The notes under the pieces are model-generated. The model worked only from the letters and a program-made list of their open reading frames with translations, had not been told where the DNA came from and did not search any database. The position numbers were made by a program, and so were the translations under genes. Shown here piece by piece: positions 39,532 through 48,687 of a stretch of 64,000 nt of DNA. This DNA is from Acetobacter aceti NBRC 14818. Its GTDB lineage: Bacteria > Pseudomonadota > Alphaproteobacteria > Acetobacterales > Acetobacteraceae. The stretch's first letter is position 1. Every line of letters begins with the position of its first letter. Location of the stretch: assembly GCF_000193495.2 (NCBI RefSeq), contig NZ_AP023410.1, positions 1 through 64,000 of the forward strand. The letters run 5' to 3'.

Positions 39532-40544
39532 GGACGTCCGCCCCCACGATGACCCGACAGGGAAGCGCTCAGAGACAGAAGAGCAGACGCCGCAGAAGTA
39601 TCCGTCTGATGGGGCTGAAATGTATGACGACAGCCCTCGGCAATGGTTCTGAGGCGAGCCTGCCTGCGTGCAAAAATAGCGTCATACTCGGGACGCAGGG
39701 TCTCTACGGCAGGGAGAATGAGGTCCGGCTCGTTTTCCAGTCCTTCGAAATGGACACGTCCTGCATAGGGCAGATCACGTTCGGCAGGATCGATGATCTG
39801 GAGAATGTGAGCGCGGACACCGCTGCCCGACAACTGACGAAAGAGCGTCATCACGTCTTCATCCGGAGCAAGAAGATCGCTGGCGATGATAAGCTGCGAG
39901 TGAGGAGGCAGAACCGTGCCTTTCAGCAGCGCCGTCTCATCCGATTGTTGGGCCAGTGATGCAAGCGCCAGAGCGATCCGGCTTGCAATTCTGCCCGAAC
40001 CGGGCGGCAGATCGGCAGGTCCGTAAGGCGATACAAGACGCACGCGTTCTCCGCTCCGTTCCAGCAGGGACGCCGCCGCCAGCAGTAGCAGAATGGCGCG
40101 GTCACGCTTCAGGGGCAGGGATGACGGCTGGGACGACCACACCATCGACGGGCTGAGATCACACCAGAGATAGATGGTCTGGGCGTGCTCAGCTTCCGTT
40201 TCGCGCACATAGGCCTTGTGACTGCGGGCCGACTGCCGCCAGTCAATGCGTGTAACCGGCTCTCCGGGCAACGCAGGGCGATACTGCCAGAATGTCTCCC
40301 CCGGACCGGAGCGTCTCTGACCGTGCAGGCCGGCCGCCACTGTCGCCGCGATCCGTTCGGCTTCCGGCACGAGCGATGACAGTGTCGCCGCCAGCCTGTC
40401 CGCTTCCGAGGCCAGCACGGCAGGACTGCCGCTGATGAGAGCATCGGCGTCGCCTCGGGATGCAGGCGAAGCAGAGCGTAGCTTGTCCGCCAGTCTGGAG
40501 AAAAAACCGCCGGAGGAGGAAGGAGTGTCTTGCGCCACGATCAA
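39528..40544 (-). CDS. DUF58 domain-containing protein
   Basis: The 338-residue DUF58 protein carries the family core GETFWQYRPALPGEPVTRIDWRQSARS and a VWA-like half (IYLWCDLSPSMVW, with DLSPS as MIDAS-like DxSxS; QLIIASDLLAPDEDVM). It has no membrane helices. DUF58 proteins are regular partners of MoxR AAA+ ATPases. It is coupled by ATGA overlaps to moxR upstream and the DUF4159 gene downstream. Confidence 0.9.
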   Translation of the reverse strand: MIVAQDTPSSSGGFFSRLADKLRSASPASRGDADALISGSPAVLASEADRLAATLSSLVPEAERIAATVAAGLHGQRRSGPGETFWQYRPALPGEPVTRIDWRQSARSHKAYVRETEAEHAQTIYLWCDLSPSMVWSSQPSSLPLKRDRAILLLLAAASLLERSGERVRLVSPYGPADLPPGSGRIASRIALALASLAQQSDETALLKGTVLPPHSQLIIASDLLAPDEDVMTLFRQLSGSGVRAHILQIIDPAERDLPYAGRVHFEGLENEPDLILPAVETLRPEYDAIFARRQARLRTIAEGCRHTFQPHQTDTSAASALLSLSASLSGHRGGGRP

Positions 40545-41599
40545 CCCAGACGGGAGACGAGCCCGTCGATCACATCTTCGATCCGGGTCGAATCGGCTCT
40601 GGCCGAGAAGCTGAGCGCCATACGATGCGCCAGAACGGGACGCGCAAGAGCGGCGACGTCATCAAGGTCAGGCGAGAGACGTCCATCCAGCAGGGCGCGG
40701 GCGCGAGTGGCCAGCATCAAGGTCTGTGCCGCACGTGGACCCGGACCCCACGCGATGCAGTCTTTCACGGTCTGCACATCGGTCGTCTCGGGACGCGCCG
40801 AGCGCACGAGCCGCAGGATCGCGTCCACAATGCGCTCACCGACAGGCAGAGCCCGCACCATCGCCTGCGCATAAAGCACGTCTTCGGTGGACAGGATCTG
40901 CTGCGGAGCTTCCTGCGGCACACCAGTCGTGGCCAGCAGCATGGCCCGTTCGTCGGCGGCGTCCGGGAAGGTCAACTGGATCTGAAGCATGAAACGATCG
41001 AGCTGGGCTTCAGGAAGCGGATAGGTGCCTTCCTGATCGATCGGATTCTGTGTCGCCAGAACGTGGAACGGGCGTGGGAGCGCATATTCCGTTCCGGCGA
41101 TGGCGACACGATGCTCCTGCATGGCCTGCAACAGGGCGGACTGGGTGCGCGGGCTGGCACGATTGATTTCGTCGGCCATCAGCAACTGGCAGAACACCGG
41201 TCCCGGCACGAAGCGGAAGCTGCGATGACCGGCGGCGTCTTCGTCAAGAATTTCACTGCCGGTAATGTCGGACGGCATCAGGTCAGGCGTGAACTGCACA
41301 CGCCGGGAATCCAGACCCAGCACCGTGCCCAGCGTCGTGACCAGCAAGGTTTTGCCGAGGCCGGGAGCGCCAACCAGCAGAGCGTGACCGCCAGACAGAA
41401 TGCTGACGAGCGCCTGATCGACAACATCCTTCTGGCCAAAAATGACCCGACCGATTTCTGCCCGCACATCCTGTAACCGGCGGGCGACAAGGTCGACCTG
41501 CTGGGCTGCGGAGGCGCTGTCCGGGAAGGCGGGGCCGCCAGAGGAGCCCGTTTCGGGGGAAAGGAATACGGTCTGGTTTGGCATCATTTCAGGCGTCAT
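40541..41599 (-). CDS. MoxR-family AAA+ ATPase
   Basis: The 352-residue MoxR-type AAA+ protein is predicted to be a chaperone that remodels or activates VWA-domain partners. Walker A is GAPGLGKTLLV, Walker B is LMADEINRASPRTQSALLQAMQE, and sensor 1 is LATQNPIDQEGTYPLPEAQLDRF. It is the first gene of the four-gene operon and diverges from the DUF1285 gene, with 88 bp for both promoters. Confidence 0.92.
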   Translation of the reverse strand: MTPEMMPNQTVFLSPETGSSGGPAFPDSASAAQQVDLVARRLQDVRAEIGRVIFGQKDVVDQALVSILSGGHALLVGAPGLGKTLLVTTLGTVLGLDSRRVQFTPDLMPSDITGSEILDEDAAGHRSFRFVPGPVFCQLLMADEINRASPRTQSALLQAMQEHRVAIAGTEYALPRPFHVLATQNPIDQEGTYPLPEAQLDRFMLQIQLTFPDAADERAMLLATTGVPQEAPQQILSTEDVLYAQAMVRALPVGERIVDAILRLVRSARPETTDVQTVKDCIAWGPGPRAAQTLMLATRARALLDGRLSPDLDDVAALARPVLAHRMALSFSARADSTRIEDVIDGLVSRLG

Positions 41600-41687
41600 A
41601 GGTCCAGTCTGACACGTCCGGGGCTTACATCAAGCCGGGGGGCAACCCTATATCGGTATGGTGCGCAGGCAAACAGATGTGAGTTAA

Positions 41688-42317
41688 TTGAACGTGACAT
41701 CAGATGCTTTTGACGAAAAATCGGGAGATCTCCGCCAGATCTCCGGCGAGGATCAGAAGGGCCGCAAGCCGCATCAGTGCGGTCGATTGCCTTTCCTCAT
41801 CCGCCGCGACGGAGTCTGGCTTTACCGTGGTTCCCCGATCAGACGAAAGCCGATGGTCTGCCTTTTCGCATCGGCCCTTTCCCGTGCAGCAGACGGCGCC
41901 TACTGGCTTCGCACTCCTGTCGAGGAAGGGACGATCGAGGTCGAGGATGTACCGTTCGTAGCGGTTCAGCTGGAATGGTGTGGCGTGGGACGGGAGCAGC
42001 GTCTGTGCTTCCGCACCAACATAGATCAGGTTATCACCGCGGGCCCGGATCATCCCATTCTGGCCCGATGGAACGTGCCGCTCGATGCGTGCGACAGTGC
42101 GCCGCCACCCTACATCACCGTGCGACAGGCGGAGGGTGAACTGCCATTGCAGGCCCGCATCTCACGTCCTGTCTGGTATGAACTGGCGGCTCTGGCTGAA
42201 CCAGGTTGTTGTGAAGGGCAGGCCTGTCTGGGCGTCTGGAGCGCGGGAGAGTTTTTCCCACTGGCTCTCGCGCCTCGTGGCTGTCGGGAAGGCAACGATG
42301 AGGATGACGACTGCTGA
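41688..42317 (+). CDS. DUF1285 domain-containing protein
   Basis: The 209-residue protein has the DUF1285 pattern: an N-terminal FLIRRDGVWLYRGSPIRRKPMVCLFASAL followed by the second subdomain VEDVPFVAVQLEWCG and FRTNIDQVITAGPDHPI. Function is unknown; the family is widespread in alphaproteobacteria. The start is uncertain: TTG at 41688 is the longest, GTG at 41694 is close by. Its stop overlaps the cca start as TGATG, so both are likely translated together. Confidence 0.85.
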   Translation: MNVTSDAFDEKSGDLRQISGEDQKGRKPHQCGRLPFLIRRDGVWLYRGSPIRRKPMVCLFASALSRAADGAYWLRTPVEEGTIEVEDVPFVAVQLEWCGVGREQRLCFRTNIDQVITAGPDHPILARWNVPLDACDSAPPPYITVRQAEGELPLQARISRPVWYELAALAEPGCCEGQACLGVWSAGEFFPLALAPRGCREGNDEDDDC

Positions 42318-43576
42318 TGACGAAAGTCGTGCGGCTTCCTCTTGAGACGCTCCCGGATTTTCCGGCTCTCCATCAGATATGGCAGGTGCTGCCTCAGGCA
42401 CGGCTGGTCGGTGGCGCTGTGCGCGACATGCTGAACGGCATGCCCGCGAGCGATTTTGATTTAGGCACTCCGGAAACGCCGCAGGAGGTGATGAAGCATC
42501 TGCGGGATGCGGGCATCGGCGCTGTTCCCACGGGGCTGTCTCATGGCACGGTCACGGCGGTGATTGACCATCGCGGCTATGAGATCACCACTCTGCGCCG
42601 TGACGATGTGACAGATGGCCGCCATGCGAATGTTTCCTGGACCCAGAGTTGGGAAGAGGACGCAGCGCGACGCGATTTCACCATCAACGCCATGTCCTGC
42701 GACCGGGATGGGCATGTTCATGATTATTTCGGGGGGCAGGAGGATCTGAAGGCCGGACAGGTCAGATTTGTCGGCGACGCCTCAACACGCATACGGGAGG
42801 ACGCCCTTCGTATCCTGCGCTTCTTCCGCTTTCAGGCGCGCTTCGGTTCAGGAATGCCGGATCAGGACACTCTGGATGCCATCACGCACGGCATCGAAAT
42901 GATCGACCGGCTTTCGGTAGAGCGGATCTGGTCTGAACTGCGCCGTATCCTGACCGGTCCACGCGTTACTGAAACGCTGAACCTGATGAATCAGACCGGC
43001 GTGCTGGCCGCCTGTCTGCCTGAACTGTCCGGGCAGTTGCCGGGCGCGATCCAGCGTCTCAATGCACTCATCACCTCTGGCGGTCCAGCAGATCACTCCC
43101 TGCGACTGGCCGCGTTGCTTGCAGGAGCGGATTGCGCTCCGGAGGCAGCAAAACACTGCGGCGAGCGGCTCCGTCTCTCACGCGCCGATGCATCTCTCGT
43201 TCTGGCGTTTCTTCAGGCAGATCCTCCCACGCCTGACCGTGTGGTTACAGATGGGGATGTCACCCGTGTGCTGGCCGAAACTTCTCGGGATGTTGCTTTG
43301 GGGCAGATCTGGCTGGCGGAGGCGCAGCAGATTGCGACTGATCCCACCCATCATGACGAAGCCCGTTGGAAACGCCTGCGTTCCCAACTCGAGAGCCTGC
43401 CCGTGCCGGTCTTTCCTCTCGCAGGCCGTGATCTGTTGGCGAAAGGCATACCGCCCGGACCACGTGTGGGGGAGCTGCTTTCCGCAATCCGGGCATGGTG
43501 GTTACAGACAGGCTGTCGAGCCGGACGGGAGGAGTGTCTGACTTATCTGCACGATCTACGTGAGAGTTTTCTTTGA
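42317..43576 (+). CDS. cca: CCA tRNA nucleotidyltransferase / poly(A) polymerase family protein
   Basis: This class II nucleotidyltransferase is predicted to add or repair the 3' CCA end of tRNAs. The 419-residue protein has the RLVGGAVRDMLNG motif (residues 29-41), catalytic Asp46 and Asp48 in SDFDLGT, the RRDFTINAM motif, the EDALRILRFFRFQARFG motif and a C-terminal helical domain. No HD phosphohydrolase motif is obvious. Alphaproteobacterial members of this kind act as CCA-adding enzymes. It is coupled to the DUF1285 gene. Confidence 0.9.
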   Translation: MTKVVRLPLETLPDFPALHQIWQVLPQARLVGGAVRDMLNGMPASDFDLGTPETPQEVMKHLRDAGIGAVPTGLSHGTVTAVIDHRGYEITTLRRDDVTDGRHANVSWTQSWEEDAARRDFTINAMSCDRDGHVHDYFGGQEDLKAGQVRFVGDASTRIREDALRILRFFRFQARFGSGMPDQDTLDAITHGIEMIDRLSVERIWSELRRILTGPRVTETLNLMNQTGVLAACLPELSGQLPGAIQRLNALITSGGPADHSLRLAALLAGADCAPEAAKHCGERLRLSRADASLVLAFLQADPPTPDRVVTDGDVTRVLAETSRDVALGQIWLAEAQQIATDPTHHDEARWKRLRSQLESLPVPVFPLAGRDLLAKGIPPGPRVGELLSAIRAWWLQTGCRAGREECLTYLHDLRESFL

Positions 43577-43718
43577 ATTGATTTGTTAAAATGGCTTCTC
43601 ATCATTTTGATAACAAAAGTTATTTATTATAAAAATGCATTATTAGCCTGTTCGCAGGTCATCGCCCGGAGAGACGTTCCGCTCCGTGGTTCTTTTCGTC
43701 TGCGATCCGCGTTGGTAG
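43577..43718 (+). promoter_or_regulatory. AT-rich promoter region of the ABC exporter gene
   Basis: This short gap is strikingly AT-rich. TTGATA (43607-43612) and TATAAA (43628-43633) resemble -35 and -10 boxes, though the 15-bp spacer is short. ATAAC-AAAA-GTTAT overlaps them as a small inverted repeat. Confidence 0.3.
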
Positions 43719-45518
43719 ATGACGCCAATGAATGCTCTCCCACCACGCGCCCCATTGACTGATCTCCAGAAGAAGTCCCCGCAGTCTGATGACAGCAGAG
43801 CGCTTCTTCTTCGCCTGTGGCGAGACCAGATCAGTCAGCATCGCGGCAGGATTCTGAGCGTTCTCGTTCTGACCATCGCCATGGCGACGCTCACCGCGCT
43901 CTACCCTCTGGTGATCCAGCGCGCGCTCGACATGTTCTCTACGCACGACGAGCGTATTCTCTATCAGGTGCCGCTGCTGATCGTGGCCATCACACTGGCG
44001 AAAGCTGCTGCCCAATACGGCCAGACACTGGCCACGCAGGGTCTTGTTCTGGTGGTCATCCGTGGCCTGCAGGGATCGATGTTCCAGCATCTGACCACGG
44101 CAGATGTGGCCCGTATCGAACAGGACGCGCCAGCCTCGCTGGCAGCCCGTTTTACGACGGATGCGATTTCGATCCGTGAAGCCATGATCCGAGCTGTCAA
44201 CTCCCTCGGCGATGTCGTGACGGTCGTCGGGTTGATCGTGGCGATGATCTACATGGACTGGGAACTCAGTCTGATCGCGGCCATCCTGTACCCGATCGCA
44301 GCTGTGCCGATTCAGAAGCTTGGCAAGAAGGTCCGCCGCGCCTCTGGCAACGTCAACGAGCAGATTGCCTCGACCGCCGCCTTCCTGACGGAAAGCTTCG
44401 CTCAGGCCCGGACAGTCCGTGTTTATCGTCTTGAGGAACGTGAAGAAAAACGGGCCGACACGGCATTCAACCAGCTTCACGAGGCGTTTCTGAGAATCAT
44501 GCGGGGGCGCGCCCGTGTCGACCCTCTGCTGGAGGCACTGGGCGGCTCCGCTGTCGCGGCCGTGCTGGGTTTTGCCGGATGGCGCGCTGCCATGGGCGGA
44601 GCCACGCTGGGCGACTTCTCAGGCTTTGTCGCGGCCCTGCTGCTTGCGTCACGTCCGCTGCGTGCGCTTGGCGCACTCAATGCTGCCCTGCAGGAAGGTC
44701 TGGCCGGTCTCTCCCGTATCTTCTCCCTGATCGACGAGAAACCCGCCGTGCAGGATCATCCGCAGGCGCTCGCCCTCCCTGCCGGGCATGGGCATCTGTG
44801 CTTCGATACGGTCGCCTTTCAGTATGCCGACGGTCGCATGGGGCTGAACGATCTCTCCTTCGAGGCGCAACCGGGCATGACCGTCGCGCTTGTCGGGCCA
44901 TCCGGGGCCGGCAAATCGACGGCGCTGTCTCTCATTCCCCGTCTGCATGACGTGACCCGGGGCGCAATCACACTCGATGGTGTCGATCTGCGCGATGTCG
45001 GTCTGGAGCATCTGCGTAACGCGATTGCCTATGTCAGTCAGGACCCGCTGCTTTTTGACGTGTCCGTGCGGGAGAACATTCTGATGGGTCGCCCCGGCGC
45101 AACAGGCGCCGAGGTGCGTGAAGCCGCCCGTCTTGCCGCCGCCGAGCCCTTCATCACGGCGTTGCCCGACGGTTTTGACACGATTGTCGGCCCCGGAGGA
45201 GGAAGACTGTCCGGCGGTCAGCGACAGCGTATTGCTCTGGCGCGTGCCCTGCTGCGTGATCCGCGTCTGCTGCTGCTCGATGAGGCTACAAGCGCTCTCG
45301 ACAGCGAGAACGAGGCTCTGGTGCAGGAAGCATTGGGAAAACTCCGGACCGGGCGCACGACCATTATCGTGGCGCACCGTCTTTCCACGGTCCGCTCAGC
45401 GGATATGGTGGTGGTTATGGCAGACGGCCGCGCCGTGGAGCAGGGCACACATGCGGAACTGATTGCGCTGGATGGCCTGTATGCCCGCCTGGTGCGCAGT
45501 CAGGGGCTGGAAGAGTAA
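43719..45518 (+). CDS. ABC transporter, fused membrane and ATPase (MsbA/lipid-exporter type)
   Basis: The 599-residue half-transporter is predicted to homodimerise and export a hydrophobic substrate or lipid. The N-terminal six-helix domain includes ILSVLVLTIAMATLTALYPLV and VVTVVGLIVAMIY. The nucleotide-binding domain has Walker A GPSGAGKST (393-401), signature LSGGQRQR (497-504), Walker B LLLLDEATSALD (Asp521, Glu522) and H-loop AHRLST. Closest in layout to MsbA-like and multidrug exporters; the substrate cannot be assigned. It follows cca behind its own AT-rich promoter region. Confidence 0.9.
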   Translation: MTPMNALPPRAPLTDLQKKSPQSDDSRALLLRLWRDQISQHRGRILSVLVLTIAMATLTALYPLVIQRALDMFSTHDERILYQVPLLIVAITLAKAAAQYGQTLATQGLVLVVIRGLQGSMFQHLTTADVARIEQDAPASLAARFTTDAISIREAMIRAVNSLGDVVTVVGLIVAMIYMDWELSLIAAILYPIAAVPIQKLGKKVRRASGNVNEQIASTAAFLTESFAQARTVRVYRLEEREEKRADTAFNQLHEAFLRIMRGRARVDPLLEALGGSAVAAVLGFAGWRAAMGGATLGDFSGFVAALLLASRPLRALGALNAALQEGLAGLSRIFSLIDEKPAVQDHPQALALPAGHGHLCFDTVAFQYADGRMGLNDLSFEAQPGMTVALVGPSGAGKSTALSLIPRLHDVTRGAITLDGVDLRDVGLEHLRNAIAYVSQDPLLFDVSVRENILMGRPGATGAEVREAARLAAAEPFITALPDGFDTIVGPGGGRLSGGQRQRIALARALLRDPRLLLLDEATSALDSENEALVQEALGKLRTGRTTIIVAHRLSTVRSADMVVVMADGRAVEQGTHAELIALDGLYARLVRSQGLEE

Positions 45519-45680
45519 GAAGCGACCGCCGCCGACAAGGCTGGATTGTTTTCGTCCATTCCCGGCTCAACGCTTTTCCAGCAAAAAGAAGTCGTTTTCT
45601 GATAAACCCCGAATGAAGATACGCGCTATAAGCAGTCAGTTACGGACCGCTGAACGGTAAATCTTTCAGGGATTCTTGTC

Positions 45681-45944
45681 ATGGCGACAGGCTGGGCTCC
45701 GGAAGGAGCAGTGCAGGAACAGATCGACGACACCATCGCCGATGCAGTCAAACAGGCCCGCTCCGGCATTCCGTCCGGAGAGAGCGCTCTTGAATGTTGT
45801 GAGTGCGGAGAACCGATCCCCGAAGCCAGACGCAAGGCGCTGGCGGGAGTGAAGTTCTGCATCGACTGCCAGTCAGAGCGGGACAGCCAGCGTGTATTCA
45901 GCAGCATCAACCGTCGTGGCAGCAAGGACAGTCAGTTGCGGTAG
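45681..45944 (+). CDS. DksA/TraR-family C4 zinc-finger protein
   Basis: The 87-residue protein has one C4 zinc finger (CCECGEPIPEARRKAL then FCIDCQ; CxxC-x17-CxxC), the mark of the DksA/TraR family. It lacks the long N-terminal coiled coil of full DksA, so it resembles the short YbiI/TraR type. Such proteins can bind in the RNA polymerase secondary channel, which is inference here. It is convergent with prmA. Confidence 0.88.
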   Translation: MATGWAPEGAVQEQIDDTIADAVKQARSGIPSGESALECCECGEPIPEARRKALAGVKFCIDCQSERDSQRVFSSINRRGSKDSQLR

Positions 45945-46042
45945 CGGAAGCCGTCTGTCCGGAAGAAAGCATCCTTCATCCAATAGCTGCCGATGCGCGC
46001 ACCCAACACCCCGGCAGTTCGATATTCTGTCTTGTGGTCCGA

Positions 46043-46954
46043 TTAACGGGCTGCACCAAACGGCTTGCGCAGGATCAGCGCTCCCCAGTCACCTTCCCGC
46101 AGATGCCGTTCCAGCACCAGCCCACAACGCTGGTGCGCGGCCAGCACCATGCGGACCTGCGTGTTTAGCAGCCCAGCGAGGATGACCGTGCCACCCGGTG
46201 CAAGATGACGGCTCAGATCCTTGGCCATCATGCAAAGCGGACGGGCAAGGATATTGGCGAACACCAGATCATACGGCGCACGACGGCGGATTTCCGGCGT
46301 GGACCAGCCATTGCCGAGACGTGCTTCGATCAGGCGTGACAGGCCATTGCGGGCCGCATTCTCCCGCGTGATCCGAACAGACCACGGATCAATGTCGGTC
46401 GCCAGAACAGGCCGATGCAGCAGGGCCGCAGCACCCATAGCGAGAATGCCGGACCCGCAGCCGAGGTCGAGAATATTCCGGGGTTTGCGGTGCGCCACCA
46501 GTTCAAGCGCTCGCAGGCATCCTCGCGTCGAACCATGTTCCCCGGACCCGAACGCCATACCAGCATCCAGCGTGATGGTGATGCGGTTGCTGTCGGGAGC
46601 CTCATCCAGATGCGAACCCCGAACGATAAAGCACTTGCCGACTTCCTGTGCCGGAAACGATTCATAGGTGCGGGCGAGCCAACCTTCCGTCTCGGTGTTG
46701 GTGCGCTCCAGATCAGCGTTGATGCCTGTGGTCAGCGCGGCCAGAGCAAGAGCGGCCGCCAGTTCGTCTTCGGCATGACCCGTGTCTTTCACCCCTTCGA
46801 CACGCCAGAGCTTTTCTTCCTCGTCGAACTCAAAAATGCCGACCGTCGCGCAGACCGTACTGATGGCGTTCTCGTAAGCTTCAACGGCAATTTCCGGAAC
46901 AGTGACGGAAATCGTTTCAAGTTCTGTCGCATGTCTGCGGCGGATGGCGGTCAT
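46043..46954 (-). CDS. prmA: Ribosomal protein L11 methyltransferase PrmA
   Basis: PrmA methylates lysines and the N-terminus of ribosomal protein L11. The C-terminal catalytic domain has GMAFGSGEHGSTRGCL, the SAM motif ILDLGCGSGILAMGA and VFANILARPL. The frame is open to 47092, but the ATG at 46954 has a GGAG ribosome site seven bases upstream and gives 303 residues, near the usual length. The extra upstream residues would overlap the hairpin at 47088-47120. Confidence 0.92.
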   Translation of the reverse strand: MTAIRRRHATELETISVTVPEIAVEAYENAISTVCATVGIFEFDEEEKLWRVEGVKDTGHAEDELAAALALAALTTGINADLERTNTETEGWLARTYESFPAQEVGKCFIVRGSHLDEAPDSNRITITLDAGMAFGSGEHGSTRGCLRALELVAHRKPRNILDLGCGSGILAMGAAALLHRPVLATDIDPWSVRITRENAARNGLSRLIEARLGNGWSTPEIRRRAPYDLVFANILARPLCMMAKDLSRHLAPGGTVILAGLLNTQVRMVLAAHQRCGLVLERHLREGDWGALILRKPFGAAR

Positions 46955-47087
46955 TCGGGGCTCCGGGTGGCACACGCGGGAGCAGTCTCCCGTTCGGAAA
47001 GGCTGGTGTTTATCAGTATCGTAGGGAAAAGCGCCAGAGCAAGGCAGAGAAACAGTCGGGTCTTGAGCGCACTCTGGTGACGCATCT

Positions 47088-47120
47088 GTCAAACGGGAGC
47101 GGTAGCGCTTTCCGTTTGAC
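47088..47120. repeat. Hairpin upstream of prmA
   Basis: GTCAAACGG (47088-47096) pairs perfectly with CCGTTTGAC (47112-47120). Inside, AGCG/CGCT can extend the stem after a small mismatch. It lies between prmA and the gatB terminator, with no T-run on either side. It could protect or regulate the prmA transcript. Confidence 0.55.
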
Positions 47121-47122
47121 TC

Positions 47123-47167
47123 AATAGAAACAGGCTTATCCGTTCGAATGTTTCACGGAAAAGCCTG
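47123..47167 (-). terminator. Intrinsic terminator after gatB
   Basis: On the minus strand CAGGCTT-T-TCCGT pairs with ACGGA-T-AAGCCTG (12 bp, one T-T mismatch), followed by TTTCTATT. It begins about 63 bp after the gatB stop and ends the gatCAB unit. Confidence 0.75.
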
Positions 47168-47229
47168 CTGCCAGTCGTGTGGCGTAATCCTTATCCAGCC
47201 AGACAATGAAATCTGGTCGGACAAGATCT

Positions 47230-48687
47230 TTAGCCGTCGAGTTTCTTGCGCAGGATGTCGTTAACGATAGCAGGGTTGGCCTTGCCGCCCGTCGCCTTCA
47301 TCACCTGTCCGACAAAGAAGCCGAACAGCTTGTCCTTGCCGCCCTTATACTGTTCCACCTTGTCGCCGTTCTTGCTGATGATCTCATCAGCCGTCGCTTC
47401 GATGGCACCCGTATCCGTGACCTGCCGCAGACCCTTGCGATCCACGATGGCGAGCGGAGCCTCACCGGTCTCGAACATGTCTTCGAGCACTTCCTTGGCG
47501 ATCTTGCCATTGATCGTGCCATCAGCAATCAGGTCGAGCATCGCGCCAAGATTGGCTGCGCTGACCGGGCTTTCCTCAATCGACTTGCCCGTACGGTTGA
47601 GCGCTGCGAAGAAATCGCCTGTGACCCATGCGGCAGCTGATTTGCCGTCACGTCCCTTGGCGACACTTTCATAGAAGTCCGCCGTTGCCTGCTCCGCAAC
47701 CAGAACGCCCGCGTCATAAGCGGTGATCCCGTAATCCTGCTGAAAACGGGCGCGCTTTTCGTCCGGCAGTTCCGGCAGTGTCTGCTTGATCTGATCCACC
47801 CAGCTCTGCTCGATCACCAGCGGCAGAAGGTCAGGGTCGGGGAAGTAGCGGTAATCGTGCGCGTCTTCCTTGGAACGCAGCGAGCGTGTCTCACCCTTGT
47901 GCGGATCGAACAGGCGTGTCTCCTGATCGACCTCGCCGCCAGATTCCCAGATCTCGATCTGACGGGCTGCCTCGATCTCGATCGCCTGCATGACAAAGCG
48001 GATCGAGTTGACGTTCTTGATTTCGCAGCGCGTGCGGAACGGCTCGCTGGCGCTCTTGCGAACTGAAACGTTCACGTCGGCACGCATTGAGCCTTCTTCC
48101 ATATTGCCGTCGCAGGTGCCGAGATAACGCAGGATCTGACGCAGCTTGCGGACATAGGCTCCGGCCTCTTCAGGGGAACGAATGTCCGGCTCACTGACGA
48201 TTTCCATCAGCGCGACACCAGCACGGTTGAGGTCCACGAAGGAGCGCTTCGGGTCCTGATCGTGCATCAGCTTGCCCGCATCCTGCTCAAGATGCAGGCG
48301 CGTGATGCCGATATCGCGTGTGCTGCCGTCGGAAAGCTCGATCTGCACGACACCGGTGCCGATGATCGGATGTTCGAACTGGCTGATCTGATAACCGGTC
48401 GGCAGATCGGCATAGAAGTAGTTCTTGCGGTCGAAGCGGCTTTCCAGATTGATTCGCGCCTTCAGGCCGAGACCCGTGCGGACAGCCTGTTCGACGCAGG
48501 CCTGATTGATGACCGGCAGCATACCGGGAAAGCCAGCGTCAATCAGACTGACATGCGAATTCGGCTCACCCCCAAACAGGGTGGACGCGCCGGAGAACAG
48601 CTTCGACTTGCTGATGACCTGGGCATGAACCTCAAGACCGACGACGATTTCCCACGTGCCGGTGTTGCCTTCAATCGTGTAGCTCAT
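47230..48687 (-). CDS. gatB: Aspartyl/glutamyl-tRNA amidotransferase subunit B
   Basis: GatB is the kinase and tRNA-binding subunit of GatCAB, which converts mischarged Glu-tRNA(Gln) and Asp-tRNA(Asn) to Gln and Asn forms. The 485-residue protein has the family motifs [42 protein letters not shown] and KLMHDQDP, and a YqeY-like C-terminal tail domain ([15 protein letters not shown]). Its ATG overlaps the gatA stop as ATGA. Confidence 0.96.
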   Translation of the reverse strand: MSYTIEGNTGTWEIVVGLEVHAQVISKSKLFSGASTLFGGEPNSHVSLIDAGFPGMLPVINQACVEQAVRTGLGLKARINLESRFDRKNYFYADLPTGYQISQFEHPIIGTGVVQIELSDGSTRDIGITRLHLEQDAGKLMHDQDPKRSFVDLNRAGVALMEIVSEPDIRSPEEAGAYVRKLRQILRYLGTCDGNMEEGSMRADVNVSVRKSASEPFRTRCEIKNVNSIRFVMQAIEIEAARQIEIWESGGEVDQETRLFDPHKGETRSLRSKEDAHDYRYFPDPDLLPLVIEQSWVDQIKQTLPELPDEKRARFQQDYGITAYDAGVLVAEQATADFYESVAKGRDGKSAAAWVTGDFFAALNRTGKSIEESPVSAANLGAMLDLIADGTINGKIAKEVLEDMFETGEAPLAIVDRKGLRQVTDTGAIEATADEIISKNGDKVEQYKGGKDKLFGFFVGQVMKATGGKANPAIVNDILRKKLDG

